Notes: generated by a model not told the origin, from the letters alone. A stretch of 64,000 bases of DNA from Actinomadura roseirufa (GCF_900659635.1 NZ_CAACVB010000002.1:38567-102566); one strand, 5' to 3'; shown: positions 17,714 to 27,185, counted from the stretch's first letter. Numbers and translations are program-made.

Positions 17714-20086
17714 ATGAGCGCAACCTTGGACCCGAGGGGTCCCCACCACCCGTCCCCGCGGGAGCCGATCGCGGTCGAGGACGGCCCGCGCGACCCCGAA
17801 CTGGCGGCTGCCGTGCGTCGCATAGCCCGCGTCCCCCGGCTGCTGGTGGCCTGCGCCTATGACGGCGTCCTCAGCCCGCCCGGCACCGATCGGGGCCAGG
17901 CCGTCGCGTCCCCCGAGGCCGTCGCGACCCTGCGGCTCCTCGCGGCGCTGCCGGACACCTCGGTCGCCGTGATGTCCGGCCGTCCGCTGGGCGAACTGGC
18001 CACGCTGTCGCGGCTGCCCGCCGAGGTGCACCTCATCGCCGGCCACGGCGTCGAGCACACCCTCGGACCCGCGCTGATCTACACGGACACCGGCGGCGCC
18101 CTCGACGCCCTGCGCGCCCAGACCTCCGCCGGGGCGGTGCTGTTCATCGGCGACGGCCACGCCGACGCGGAGGTGTTCGCGCGGCTGAACGGCCCGGACC
18201 TCGGCATCGACACCACCGGCGCCACCGGCGAGCCCGACGCCACGGCGGTCGTCGCGCTGGGGCTGCTGGAGCGAACCCGCCGCCGGTGGCTGCACGGAGA
18301 GCCGGCCGTCCCCATCGAACGTCACTCCCTGCTGTCCGACCGGCGCACGGTCGCGCTCCTCGCCCCCGACGCCACCGTCACCTGGCTGTGCCATCCCCGG
18401 CCCGACTCGCCCAGCTTGTTCGGGCACCTGATCGGGGGCGCCGCCGCCGGACGCCTGACCACCGGCCCCCACCGCGGTGGCCTGCCCCTGGGCCAGCGCT
18501 ACCGGACCGCCACGATGACCCTTGAGACCCGGTGGCCCGGACTGACCGTCACCGACTGGCTGGAGTCGGACGTCCCGGACGATCCGGCCGGTCACACGGA
18601 CGTGACGGGCACCACCACCCTTGTGCGGGTGCTGTCCGGTACGGGCACGGCCCAGGTGGAATTCGCCCCGCGCCCGGAATTCGGCCAGATCGACGTCCAG
18701 CTCGTGCCCCACCCCAACGGGCTGCTGGTGGCCGGTGCCGGTGAACGCGCCGCCCTCTACTCACCGCAGGTCGACTGGATCGTCCGGCCCGATGAGGACG
18801 GCCACGACACCGCGCGCGCCGTCGTCGACCTCGCGGCGTGCGGCGGCGCCGTCACCCTCGAACTGCGCCTGGGCGAACATGATCTCCATCATCCGCCGGT
18901 CGACATCGAGAGCCGCCGGACGCGGGCCGAACGGCCATGGCGGGACTGGGCCGCCGGGCTGCGCCTGCCGACCTTCGCGCGCGCCGACGTCCTGCGCAGC
19001 GCCCTGACCCTGCGCGGTCTGTGCCACGCGCCGACCGGAGCGATCCTGGCCGCCGCCACGACGTCCCTTCCCGAGGAGATCGGAGGCGTCCGGAACTGGG
19101 ACTACCGGTACTGCTGGCTGCGCGACGCCGCGATGACGGCCCGCACCCTGGCCGACCTCGGCAGCCTCCACGAGGCCGAGGACCTGCTGCGCTGGACCGG
19201 CGACCTGATCGCGGCCACCGGCGGCCACCCCGAACGCCTGCACCCCCTCTACACCCTGGACGGCCGGCACCTGGGCCCCGAAGCGGTCATCGAGACCCTG
19301 CCCGGCTATGCCGGCTCCCGGCCCGTCCGCGTCGGGAACCTCGCCGATCGCCAGCTGCAACTCGACATCTTCGGCCCCGTGACCGACCTGATCGCCGCCG
19401 TGGCCGACGCCCGCGGCGGCATCGGGGACGAGGAGTTCGCCATCGTCGAGGCCGCGGTCCAGGCCGTCCGGCGACGCTGGCGCGAGCCCGACCACGGGCT
19501 GTGGGAGGCCCGGCTGCCCCGGCGCCACCACGTCTACTCCAAGGTGATGTGCTGGCTGGCGGTGGACCGCGCACTCCACATCGCGGCACGGCATCGCGGC
19601 CATGACCGTCCCGAGTGGCGACGGCTCCGCGACCAGATCGCCTCCGACGTCATCGAATACGGCTGGCATCCCGAGGTGAACGCCTACACCGTCGCCTACG
19701 GCCACTCCGACCTGGACGCCTCGTCCCTGTGGGTCGGGCTGTCCGGCCTGCTCGACCCCGACGACCCCAGGTTCCTGGCCACCGTCGAAAGAGTCGAAGC
19801 CGAGCTGCGCAGCGGTCCGGTCGTCTACCGCTACCGCTGGGACGACGGACTGCCGGGCCGAGAGGGCGGCTTCCACCTGTGCACGGCCTGGCTGATCGAG
19901 GCATACCTCCGCACCGGCCGCCGCGACGACGCCGAAGAACTGTTCACCCAGATGCTCAACACCGCCGGTCCCACCGGCCTGCTCCCGGAGCAGTACGACC
20001 CACTGACCGAACGGGGTCTCGGCAACCACCCCCAGGCCTACAGTCACCTGGGCGTCATCCGCTGCGCACTCCTCCTGAACACCTGA
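17714..20086 (+). CDS. Degenerate trehalose-phosphatase domain fused to GH15 glycoside hydrolase
   Basis: A 790-residue fusion. Residues about 40-190 resemble an OtsB-type HAD phosphatase: SGR at 88-90, GHGVEH at 110-115 and FIGDGHADAEVF at 144-155. However, the nucleophile position of the DxDGT motif is Ala48 (CAYDGVL) and the cap domain is almost absent, so this part is probably inactive. Residues about 200-790 form a GH15 enzyme of the actinobacterial trehalase/glucoamylase type, with NWDYRYCWLRDA near residue 461 and the ending EQYDPLTERGLGNHPQAYSH. It would release glucose from trehalose or related alpha-glucosides in the cytoplasm. ATG 17714 has GGAGG 10 nt upstream. It is probably the last gene of the importer operon. 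Confidence 0.88.
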   Translation: MSATLDPRGPHHPSPREPIAVEDGPRDPELAAAVRRIARVPRLLVACAYDGVLSPPGTDRGQAVASPEAVATLRLLAALPDTSVAVMSGRPLGELATLSRLPAEVHLIAGHGVEHTLGPALIYTDTGGALDALRAQTSAGAVLFIGDGHADAEVFARLNGPDLGIDTTGATGEPDATAVVALGLLERTRRRWLHGEPAVPIERHSLLSDRRTVALLAPDATVTWLCHPRPDSPSLFGHLIGGAAAGRLTTGPHRGGLPLGQRYRTATMTLETRWPGLTVTDWLESDVPDDPAGHTDVTGTTTLVRVLSGTGTAQVEFAPRPEFGQIDVQLVPHPNGLLVAGAGERAALYSPQVDWIVRPDEDGHDTARAVVDLAACGGAVTLELRLGEHDLHHPPVDIESRRTRAERPWRDWAAGLRLPTFARADVLRSALTLRGLCHAPTGAILAAATTSLPEEIGGVRNWDYRYCWLRDAAMTARTLADLGSLHEAEDLLRWTGDLIAATGGHPERLHPLYTLDGRHLGPEAVIETLPGYAGSRPVRVGNLADRQLQLDIFGPVTDLIAAVADARGGIGDEEFAIVEAAVQAVRRRWREPDHGLWEARLPRRHHVYSKVMCWLAVDRALHIAARHRGHDRPEWRRLRDQIASDVIEYGWHPEVNAYTVAYGHSDLDASSLWVGLSGLLDPDDPRFLATVERVEAELRSGPVVYRYRWDDGLPGREGGFHLCTAWLIEAYLRTGRRDDAEELFTQMLNTAGPTGLLPEQYDPLTERGLGNHPQAYSHLGVIRCALLLNT

Positions 20087-20390
20087 AGCCTGCCCACAGA
20101 GGTCGGCCCGCGACGATGGCAGATGGGCGGCTCCGCATCGATCCAAATCGTACGACCGCAGGTCGTCAATCTTCTTGTCGTCATTCCCGATGTCTCCTCG
20201 CCGCCGGGCGAAGATCTCGGAGATCGGCGGCGGCCGGATCGGTGGCCACGTGAGGCCAGCGTTTGCCTCTCCCCGCCTCCATGTGTTGATTCGCCTTGTC
20301 GGCGCTGATTTGATCACTGTGGTGAAAGGGTGGCGATCTGGGACGACAATGGCCATCTTCGATTAGCGCACGCCATTCTCGGGAGACGTG
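20087..20390. other. Intergenic stretch, no gene seen
   Basis: This roughly 300-bp stretch is less G+C-rich than its neighbours and contains no convincing reading frame. Its last 100 bp must hold the promoter of the methyltransferase. I could not single out a clear -35/-10 pair. Confidence 0.5.
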
Positions 20391-21245
20391 ATGGCTGACC
20401 TGGCCAAGGAGTACTACCGCAGTAGAACCGATGCGATCATCGAAAGATTCGGGCCGGGGCCCCGGGTTCACTTCCACAACGGTTACATCGAGAAGCCCGG
20501 CGTGCCGCCCGAGGCCACTTTGGACGAGCTCCGCGACAGTATGAACGCCTTTCAGGAGAAAATGCTGAAATTCGCGACGGATCACTGGCGTTCCTTCGCC
20601 GACCTGTCGGGACGCGTCCTCGACGCGGGGTGCGGGCTGGGCGGCACGAGCATCTGGCTGGCCCAGAACTTCGGCGCCGACGTCACTTCGGTGACCAACG
20701 TCGCCGAGCACATCCCGCTGATCAACACCTTCGCCGCCCAAGCCGAGGTGGCCGAGCTGGTGCACCCCCACTGCAGCGACATCCACACATTCGCGGCGGA
20801 CCCCGGCCGGTACGACGCCGTCGTGGCGCTGGAGGCGTCGTGCTTCTTCGACCGCCACCGCTGGTTCTCCATGCTGAGCTCGATGCTCCGGCCCGGCGGC
20901 CACGTTCTGATCGAGGACGTATTCCTCGGTGCCGAACCGGGGTGGAAGAATACCTTCGACGCGACCCATCACACCGATGTGGGGTCCGTCGAGGAATATC
21001 ATCAGGCCGCCGACGCCGCGGGATTCCGCTTCATCGGCGGCATCGACATCAGCTCGCACATGGCCGACTTCGCCGACTGGACGATCGCCTGGAATGCTCT
21101 GAGAGCCACCCAGCCAGGAGCGGATACCGAGGGGCTGAAAAGGGCCATCGAGGCACAGCGGGCACTTCAGCGTGTCACCGGACGCGAAGTCGACGGAATC
21201 CGGGGCCAACTCCTCGCCTACGAACTCGCGGCACCCTCTCTCTGA
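20391..21245 (+). CDS. Class I SAM-dependent methyltransferase
   Basis: A 284-residue methyltransferase. The SAM-binding motif I is VLDAGCGLGGTSIWLA (residues about 80-95), motif II-like VTSVTNVAEHIPLI follows, and the post-I region has ALEASCFFDRHRWFSMLSSM with LRPGGHVLIEDV. The methyl acceptor is unknown. Distant resemblance to small-molecule C-/O-methyltransferases of secondary metabolism (motif pattern only) is all I can claim. I chose ATG 20391 rather than GTG 20388, since GGGAGA at 20381-20386 gives better spacing. It appears monocistronic, followed by a hairpin. Confidence 0.82.
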   Translation: MADLAKEYYRSRTDAIIERFGPGPRVHFHNGYIEKPGVPPEATLDELRDSMNAFQEKMLKFATDHWRSFADLSGRVLDAGCGLGGTSIWLAQNFGADVTSVTNVAEHIPLINTFAAQAEVAELVHPHCSDIHTFAADPGRYDAVVALEASCFFDRHRWFSMLSSMLRPGGHVLIEDVFLGAEPGWKNTFDATHHTDVGSVEEYHQAADAAGFRFIGGIDISSHMADFADWTIAWNALRATQPGADTEGLKRAIEAQRALQRVTGREVDGIRGQLLAYELAAPSL

Positions 21246-21303
21246 CCCGCTCAGGGCTCGAAGGGACCGGTGCCACGCCGCACCGCGGCTTCGAACTCCC
21301 GCC

Positions 21304-21335
21304 GGTGGACCGTCCCGCCGCCGTGGCGGTCCACC
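21304..21335 (+). terminator. Hairpin downstream of methyltransferase gene
   Basis: Arms GGTGGACCG (21304-21312) and CGGTCCACC (21327-21335) pair perfectly around a 14-nt loop, 58 bp after the methyltransferase stop. Confidence 0.45.
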
Positions 21336-21383
21336 CCGAAGCGGCCGGACAGCGCTCAGCCCGTGCCACCCCACGGGCCGTGG

Positions 21384-21782
21384 TCAGGAGAAGTCGGCCT
21401 TGGCCATCAGGGCGAACAGTGCGTCGAGGAACTCGCCGTCCATGAACTTGGGCCATCTGCTTCTTGGTCGGTTCGGGGTCGAGGTCCTCGACGGTAGCGG
21501 GCGGCCCGCAAGGACGTCGGGCTGCTCGTCGGCGCCGTCGATGACGGCGCCCGAGGACAGGAACACGATCCGCTGCACACCGGCCTTGGTGGCCGCCTAG
21601 ATCAGGGCGGTGGTATCCATGCCGTAGGGCAGGGCGAGGAAGACGGCGGTCACCCCGTCCAGCGCGGCGGGGAGCGTCCGGGGGACGGTCAGGTCGGCCT
21701 GAACGACCTCGACGCCGTCGGGCAGGGCGGCCTTGCCGGGAGTGCGGGTGAGCGCGCGGACACGGTGACCCTCGGCAGTCAG
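21384..21782 (-). pseudogene. Remnant of an NmrA-like NAD(P)H-binding oxidoreductase
   Basis: Reading leftward, the frame gives AEGHRVRALTRTPGKAALP, then VEVVQADLTVPRTLPAALDG, FLALPYGMDTTALI, an in-frame TAG at 21597-21599, and AATKAGVQRIVFLSSGAV. This is the conserved course of an NmrA/SDR-type NAD(P)H-binding protein, but the N-terminal GATGxxG dinucleotide motif is missing. The middle is shortened and the reading continues in a shifted frame (ATVEDLDPEPTKKQ), and a piece near the C-terminus (FMDGEFLDALFALMAKAD) is out of phase with that. The 5' cut coincides with the stop codon of the upstream flavoenzyme gene, so that gene's arrival or a deletion removed the front. It is non-functional as written. 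Confidence 0.75.
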
Positions 21783-22828
21783 GTGAGGAGTTCCGCGAGC
21801 CGGGCCATCTCGGTGGGTGGGTCTATCACCGGCTGGATGAGGAGTTCGTCAACGCCGGCCTGTTCCAGAGTGCTGATGCGGGCGAGGAGTTCGGCGCGGG
21901 TGCCGACGAGGGCCAGGGTGTTCATCAGCGAGGGCAGGACCAGGTCCCGGTCCTGGGGTGCGATGCGTCCGAGGTAGTTGGGGTAGAGCTTGGTGTGCCT
22001 GTCCGGCGCGGTGGCGGTGGTGCCACGCCGGTCGAGGAGCCGCTGCACCGCCTCGCGTTCGGCGGGGCCGAGTTGCTCGACGAAGGCGGGCGTGTCGGCG
22101 GCGGTGTCGGCGGCGAAGGCCAGCAGCGACAGGACGAGGTGGCCCGTCGCGTCCCGGGCCGCGTCGCGGTGCGGGTCCTCGCCGTCGTCGAGTATGTGCA
22201 GTGCGGTGACCACGTAGGAGTTCGCCGGGGAGTCGGGGACGCCGGGCGTGCGGCGGACGTCGTGCAACGCCTGCCACGCGGCGGGGTCCAGCAGGCCGAA
22301 GGAGATGAGGCCGGCGCCACGGCGGCCGGCGACGGCGGCGGCCTTCGGTCCCAGCGCGGCCACGACGAACTCGATCGGGTCGGTGGTGTTCACGTGAGCC
22401 CCGGCGTGCAGGAACCGGATGTCGCCGCCCCGGTCGCCCTCGCGGTACTCGGTCGAGCGTCCGGCGCACAGGTCTTGCAGTGCGGCGGTGAAGCTCTCCA
22501 GCGTGCCCGCCGTGGCCGGCCGCATGCCCAGGGTGCGCCGGGCGGTGTTTCCCGTGCCGACTCCGCAGATGATCCGGCCCGGGGCCAGGGCATTGAGGCC
22601 GGCGAACCCGGCGGCCGCGGCCGGGGCCGAGCGCAGCGCCGGTGAGGTCACGCCGATGCCGAGCCTGATGCGGCTGGTGGCCTTCGCGCACAATCCCAGG
22701 GCGATGAAGGGGTCACCGTGGACCATCGGGGTGTCGTTGACCCAGAAGCTGTGCAAGCCCAACTCCTCGGCCCGCACGGCGAGGTCCTCCACACCTGGGC
22801 GGGCGGTGACCACGACGCCTGTACGCAT
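21779..22828 (-). CDS. LLM-class flavin-dependent oxidoreductase
   Basis: A 349-residue luciferase-like (TIM-barrel, FMN/F420-type) oxidoreductase. It shows the family's opening GVVVTARPGVEDLAVRAEEL, then SFWVNDTPMVHGDPFIALG, RIRLGIGVTSPALRSAP, and GRIICGVGTGNTARRTLG. Actinomycete relatives commonly use F420, but nothing here decides between FMN and F420. ATG 22828 follows GGGGG; the preceding TTG at 22831 is an unlikely start. Its stop runs straight into the truncated NmrA pseudogene. It is divergent from the RibD-like reductase gene, with about 165 bp between them. Confidence 0.85.
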   Translation of the reverse strand: MRTGVVVTARPGVEDLAVRAEELGLHSFWVNDTPMVHGDPFIALGLCAKATSRIRLGIGVTSPALRSAPAAAAGFAGLNALAPGRIICGVGTGNTARRTLGMRPATAGTLESFTAALQDLCAGRSTEYREGDRGGDIRFLHAGAHVNTTDPIEFVVAALGPKAAAVAGRRGAGLISFGLLDPAAWQALHDVRRTPGVPDSPANSYVVTALHILDDGEDPHRDAARDATGHLVLSLLAFAADTAADTPAFVEQLGPAEREAVQRLLDRRGTTATAPDRHTKLYPNYLGRIAPQDRDLVLPSLMNTLALVGTRAELLARISTLEQAGVDELLIQPVIDPPTEMARLAELLT

Positions 22829-22994
22829 CAAACCCCCAAAGGCACAAGAACCGAATCGAACTCGCCCAGTCTGACGGCTCTGCGGCTCTGCGCTTATCTC
22901 CGCGCGCCAAGGAGTAAGCCGACAGGAGGCAAAGGTGCTTCAGGCGGCGTTTGACCGGTCGTACTGTCGAACCCATTGCCGAGGAGGAGGTCTA

Positions 22995-23558
22995 ATGCGC
23001 CGTGTCACCTATTCGATGAGCATGTCGCTTGACGGTTACATCGTCGGGCCGGACGGCGGCTTTGACTGGGAGGTTCCCGGCGAGGACGTCTTCCGCTACT
23101 GGATCGATGAGATACGCGAGGTCGGCGTCCACCTGCTGGGGCGACGGCTGTACGAGACGATGTTGTACTGGGAGACCGCCGACCGGGATCGTTCGCTCGA
23201 CGACTCAGAGCTCGAATGGACCGCGCTGTGGAACCCGCTGCCAAAAGTGGTGTTCTCCACCACGCTGGCGGAGGTTCAGGGCAATGCCCGCCTGGCCTCC
23301 GGTGGCCTGGCCGAGGAGATCGAGCGGTTGCGAGCCGAACCGGGGGAGGGCGACATCGCGATCGGCGGTGCGACTCTGGCCGCCGAGGCGGCCGCGTCGG
23401 ATCTGATCGACGAGTACCGGACCATGGTCTACCCGGTGCTGGTCGGCGGCGGCATCCCGTTCTTCCCGCAGCAGGAGCGCCGGGTGGATCTCGAACTCGT
23501 CGAGACCCGCACCTTCAGCTCAAGAGTCGTCTACCTCCGCTACCGCGTGGCGCGTTGA
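22995..23558 (+). CDS. RibD C-terminal/dihydrofolate-reductase-like protein
   Basis: This 187-residue protein has the RibD_C (dihydrofolate-reductase-like) fold. The N-terminal VTYSMSMSLDGYIVGPDG is the family's opening strand and loop. GVHLLGRRLYETM, PKVVFSTTL, IAIGGATLAAEA (nucleotide-binding glycines) and YPVLVGGGIPFF follow in order. Such proteins are NADPH-dependent reductases of unknown substrate, and many are stand-alone in actinobacteria. ATG 22995 has a strong GAGGAGGAGG ribosome-binding site five bases upstream. Confidence 0.88.
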   Translation: MRRVTYSMSMSLDGYIVGPDGGFDWEVPGEDVFRYWIDEIREVGVHLLGRRLYETMLYWETADRDRSLDDSELEWTALWNPLPKVVFSTTLAEVQGNARLASGGLAEEIERLRAEPGEGDIAIGGATLAAEAAASDLIDEYRTMVYPVLVGGGIPFFPQQERRVDLELVETRTFSSRVVYLRYRVAR

Positions 23559-23572
23559 AGTAACCACCGCGA

Positions 23573-23609
23573 CGCGCCCGGCCGTCCCATGTCGCCGCGG
23601 CCGGGCGCG
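23573..23609. terminator. Bidirectional GC-rich hairpin
   Basis: Perfect 12-bp arms, CGCGCCCGGCCG (23573-23584) and its complement (23598-23609), with a 13-nt loop in the 66-bp gap between two convergent genes. Confidence 0.7.
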
Positions 23610-23624
23610 GTGCCGTGCGGCGGG

Positions 23625-24647
23625 TCAGCCGATGGCGACGTAGTAGCCGTCCTTGGCCATGATCCGATTGGCCTTGAGGAAGGCGCTCAAGCGTCCGCCG
23701 GCGGCGCTGTTCTGGGCGGCGGGGACCATCGCGCGGGAGAACCCGCGCGGGTCGCCGCCCTCGGCCGTGGAAGCGAACGGATACTCATCACATGTCTGGC
23801 CGGGCGGACGGGGCAGGCTCGGCGGGCAGACGGTGCGGCGGTTGCGGGCGATCTGCGCGGCGTCGGTGATGCGGTGCAGAGGGTGCCGGTACCCGTACTG
23901 GCCCGGATGGCCGGGCAGGGACGCCTGGGCGGTGGCGATGTGCGAGGCGACCGCGGTCACGGCGGGGTCCGCGCGCTTGAGCGTCCATAGCGCCAGCCCG
24001 GCGGGGTGCACGCAGCCGCCCTTGGCGCCCAGGTAGGACGCGCTGTCGCAGCGGACGTCGCCCAGCGGGGTGGCGGTGCGGGAGCCGCCCTGCAGGTCGC
24101 GGAACTCCACCTTGATCGCCGCGGTCCTGGTCGCCGATCCGGACAGGCCGGCGGTGAAGTCGAAGGTGCGCCTGGTCCCCGCGACCAGGCCGAACGAGGT
24201 CAAGCGCGGCGACAGCGAGCAGCCGCCCTTGCACAGGGGCCGCACCTGGATGACATGGCCCCGGACCGTCCCGCGTGAGGCCACGACGTTGACCGCGACC
24301 TTGTGGTGCCAGGTCCGCGAGGTCGCCGACAGCGTCTCGGTCCGCTGAATGCTCACCTCGGCGTGGCCCAGGATCTGGCCGCTGGTGGTGCGCTGCTCCA
24401 CGACCAGCGCCAGCGGCCGGCACGCCGACAACCGCTCCAGTCCCGCACAGACGGCGGCCGCGCTCGCGGCGCGGGTGGGGGAGCTAATGGTGAGAGTGGG
24501 CTCCACCGGCAGGCTCGCCGAGGCCGTGCCCGGCACGAGAACCAGGGCGGCGACAGTCGCGGCGGCCGTGACCACGGCAACGCCGAGACGCAGGGTGGTG
24601 CGGCCTGAACGGTGCACCCGAAGTCTGGAATGTGAGGTTGGTGTCAC
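23625..24647 (-). CDS. Secreted NucA/NucB-type deoxyribonuclease-domain protein
   Basis: This 340-residue exported protein has a Sec signal peptide (Arg-rich start, hydrophobic core to about residue 42, likely cleavage after TASA). The C-terminal third contains TCDEYPFASTAEGG and SAAGGRLSAFLKANRIMAKD, the signature region of the NucA/NucB sporulation-nuclease family found at the end of many secreted actinobacterial proteins. The middle is beta-rich with paired cysteines (CKGGCS; CDSASYLGAKGGC), probably disulphide-bonded outside the cell. GTG 24647 lacks an obvious ribosome-binding site, so the true start may differ by a few residues. The likely role is extracellular DNA degradation, or a toxin-like nuclease. 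Confidence 0.82.
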   Translation of the reverse strand: MTPTSHSRLRVHRSGRTTLRLGVAVVTAAATVAALVLVPGTASASLPVEPTLTISSPTRAASAAAVCAGLERLSACRPLALVVEQRTTSGQILGHAEVSIQRTETLSATSRTWHHKVAVNVVASRGTVRGHVIQVRPLCKGGCSLSPRLTSFGLVAGTRRTFDFTAGLSGSATRTAAIKVEFRDLQGGSRTATPLGDVRCDSASYLGAKGGCVHPAGLALWTLKRADPAVTAVASHIATAQASLPGHPGQYGYRHPLHRITDAAQIARNRRTVCPPSLPRPPGQTCDEYPFASTAEGGDPRGFSRAMVPAAQNSAAGGRLSAFLKANRIMAKDGYYVAIG

Positions 24648-24848
24648 TCGATGAAGGTAAAGGGAAGGTAATGTGCCCGTCCCGGCGATGACCTGCTCCG
24701 GACACCCGAGCCGCCGCCACGCCGAAGCGGCGGAGCAGGACGATCCCCCTCCCGCGCTCCGGCCGGAGGAGAGAGGTTCGGCTCCACGGCGCTCAGCCTC
24801 CCCTCGACATTCCGCATTGCCGACCCCGGCCGCCCTGGCTTCAGGCGG

Positions 24849-27185
24849 TCACTCCGTGCGGAGGGCGATGGCGGTGCGGGTGCGAGCCGCCCACCCGGCG
24901 GGCAGCAGAGCGCCCGCGGTCGCGATCACCAGTCCGCCCAGGAGCAGCGGGATCACGAGCGGCAGGTCGTAGACCGCCGCGTCGACGGCCGGAATGTCGG
25001 TTCCCGCGGCGTGGCCCATGATCGGAAGGACGACACCGTGGACGGCGACGCCGATGGGAACACCGATCACGCCGGCGATGAGACCGACACCCGCCACGGA
25101 CGTGATGACCATGGCCGTCGTCTGCCGCGGCGACATGCCGAGCGCCTTGAGAACTCCGAGATCGCGCACTCGTTCGCGAGTGTCGAGGACGGCGGTGTTG
25201 AGCACCCCGAGACCGGCGACGGAGAGCAGGAGAACGGTGAGGGCGCCGGCCAGAGCGTCCATGGAGACCACGGTGTCGCTGAGCTTGTTGCTGTTGCGGG
25301 TCGCCGAGACGCCGAGCGGCTCCAGGTCCCGGTTCGCCGCCTCGATGTAGTCGTCACGGTCGACGCCCGGCTTCAGGCGGACGTTGAACCGGTACGAGAG
25401 AGGGTCTATCCGCGGCTGTAGCGGGGCGATCGACGTCCGGTCGAGCACGATGAGCATGCCCTCCTGGCGGACGTCCAGGGCTTCCCCCACGATCTTCACG
25501 GTCGATGACCGGGATCCGTTGACGAGCGCGATGCTGTCGCCGATGCGGGTGCCGGTCGCGCGCAGGAAACCGGACGCCGTGACGACCTCGCCCGTCCCGT
25601 GGAACCAGCGTCCCCGGATCATCTGCCACGACGCCCAGGAGGAGTCCCCCTGATAGGAGATCACCGTGGTCGATCCGGCCAGGCCGGCCACCCCGAGATT
25701 CGCCTCGGCGCTGTTGAACCACTGCCCGGTGCCCGGCTGCCGGGTGATCGCGGCGTCGACCTTCTCGGTGTTCACGGCCGAGGTCGGGTCGCCGACCACC
25801 ACGTCACCCGGAGATCGGAGGTTGATGCCGCTCTGAACGCCGTTGAGGGAGAGCGCCAGACCGATTCCGAACGTGGCGCCGATCGTGCCGACCGCCACGG
25901 CGACCGCCATCGTCGCCGATCGACCGGGACGCGCGAACGGGGTGGCCAGGCCGAGCGTCAGCGGGCGGGGGAGAGGGAGCCGCCCGAGCATCCGCCGGGC
26001 CACGCGGCCCCGGTCGCGACTCGGTGTGCGGCCCATGGTGATGGCCTCGACGGTGCGCAGGTTCCCCGCTCGGCGAGCCGGAACCCAGGCGCCGGCGGCG
26101 ATGGTGAGAAGGGCCACGGCCGCGACGAGGACGTCCACCCATGGGGCGATGCCGGCTCGGCCGACGCCGTACACCTCTGCCGTGTCGCCCAGCACAGGGA
26201 TCGCCACGAGGTTTCCGAAGACCAGACCGAGCAGGGTTCCCGCGCCACCGGGGATGAGAGCCTGCCCCAGGTGAGCCCGCACCACCTGACCGGGCGTGAA
26301 TCCGAGCGACTTGAGGATTCCGATGCGGCGTGTGCCGGCCGCCACCGCGCCGCCCACGACGATCCCGATGACAAGGATCGACATGATGAGACCGAGGATG
26401 CCGAACGCCACGATGAAGGGCGCGAACGTCGCCGAGACACGGGTCGCGGCCAGCCGCACTTTCAGCCAGGGCTGCACTCCGACCAGTGACCTCCCGGGTG
26501 CCAGGGCGGCGATCGCGGTCCGGTCCGCGTCCATCTGGGCGTGGGTCGACGCCGTCTCGAACCGGTAGAGCATCTGGTAGTCCGCCCGGCTGCCGGGGGC
26601 CGTGAGCGAGGGGATCGTCGTCCGCGGGACCCAGGCGTCGGCTGTCTCGCCGGCAGAACGGGCGATGCCGACGACCTTGAACAGCCGGTCGCCCGGCACA
26701 CCCGGAAAGCGCATGGTGTTGCCCAGGACGAAGGGCTCGTTGTGGGCGCTCATGACGATCTCGCCCGGCTTGGTGGCCCAGCGCCCCTTGGTGAGGGTCA
26801 GGTCGTCGACCGGGCCGCCGGGTTGACGACCCACAACGGTCAGGTCCGCCAGCTGGATACCGGGTGGCAGACCCCCATCGGTGTCCACCGGGGTCGGCTT
26901 GACCGACACCAGCGGGTAGGGACCGGCGGCGGTCGTGACCTGGCGGGCTCGCGCGGTGGCGGACACTTGGGCCGGGGTGATCTGCGACGAGTCGAAGCGC
27001 GCCGACAGGTGGGCGCCGCGCATCCGGTTGAACGCATGGTCGAACGGGCCTTCGGAAGCGACGATGAGACCGGCGGCCAGTACCGCCGCGGTGACCGCGA
27101 GCGTGGTCGTGAGGCCCATGACCAGGGTCTGGACGCGACGGCGCCCGACGCCCGCGCGCACGATGGTGCCGAGGCCCCCGGTCAT
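24849..27185 (-). CDS. ABC transporter permease, FtsX/MacB type
   Basis: This 778-residue permease has ten or so membrane helices arranged as two FtsX modules. There is an N-terminal helix (VMGLTTTLAVTAAVLAAGLI), a large extracellular domain up to about residue 250, a three-helix block, a short linker, and a second copy ending in helices near the C-terminus. The cytoplasmic segment GILKSLGFTPGQVVRAHLG and its later counterpart LGVLKALGMSPRQTTAMVI are the FtsX coupling motifs. The start overlaps the ATPase stop by ATGA. Such systems work by mechanotransmission, usually exporting or removing antimicrobial peptides, lipids or lipoproteins rather than importing. Confidence 0.92.
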   Translation of the reverse strand: MTGGLGTIVRAGVGRRRVQTLVMGLTTTLAVTAAVLAAGLIVASEGPFDHAFNRMRGAHLSARFDSSQITPAQVSATARARQVTTAAGPYPLVSVKPTPVDTDGGLPPGIQLADLTVVGRQPGGPVDDLTLTKGRWATKPGEIVMSAHNEPFVLGNTMRFPGVPGDRLFKVVGIARSAGETADAWVPRTTIPSLTAPGSRADYQMLYRFETASTHAQMDADRTAIAALAPGRSLVGVQPWLKVRLAATRVSATFAPFIVAFGILGLIMSILVIGIVVGGAVAAGTRRIGILKSLGFTPGQVVRAHLGQALIPGGAGTLLGLVFGNLVAIPVLGDTAEVYGVGRAGIAPWVDVLVAAVALLTIAAGAWVPARRAGNLRTVEAITMGRTPSRDRGRVARRMLGRLPLPRPLTLGLATPFARPGRSATMAVAVAVGTIGATFGIGLALSLNGVQSGINLRSPGDVVVGDPTSAVNTEKVDAAITRQPGTGQWFNSAEANLGVAGLAGSTTVISYQGDSSWASWQMIRGRWFHGTGEVVTASGFLRATGTRIGDSIALVNGSRSSTVKIVGEALDVRQEGMLIVLDRTSIAPLQPRIDPLSYRFNVRLKPGVDRDDYIEAANRDLEPLGVSATRNSNKLSDTVVSMDALAGALTVLLLSVAGLGVLNTAVLDTRERVRDLGVLKALGMSPRQTTAMVITSVAGVGLIAGVIGVPIGVAVHGVVLPIMGHAAGTDIPAVDAAVYDLPLVIPLLLGGLVIATAGALLPAGWAARTRTAIALRTE

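Noticed and set aside
14427..20086. Missing ABC ATPase read as a broken importer operon
   Set aside because: Actinomycete sugar importers of this type usually share a distant MsiK-like ATPase, so the absence is normal.
20391..21245. Geranyl-diphosphate C-methyltransferase for the methyltransferase
   Set aside because: Only the general SAM-binding motifs agree, and no terpene cyclase is adjacent, so the specific name is not justified.
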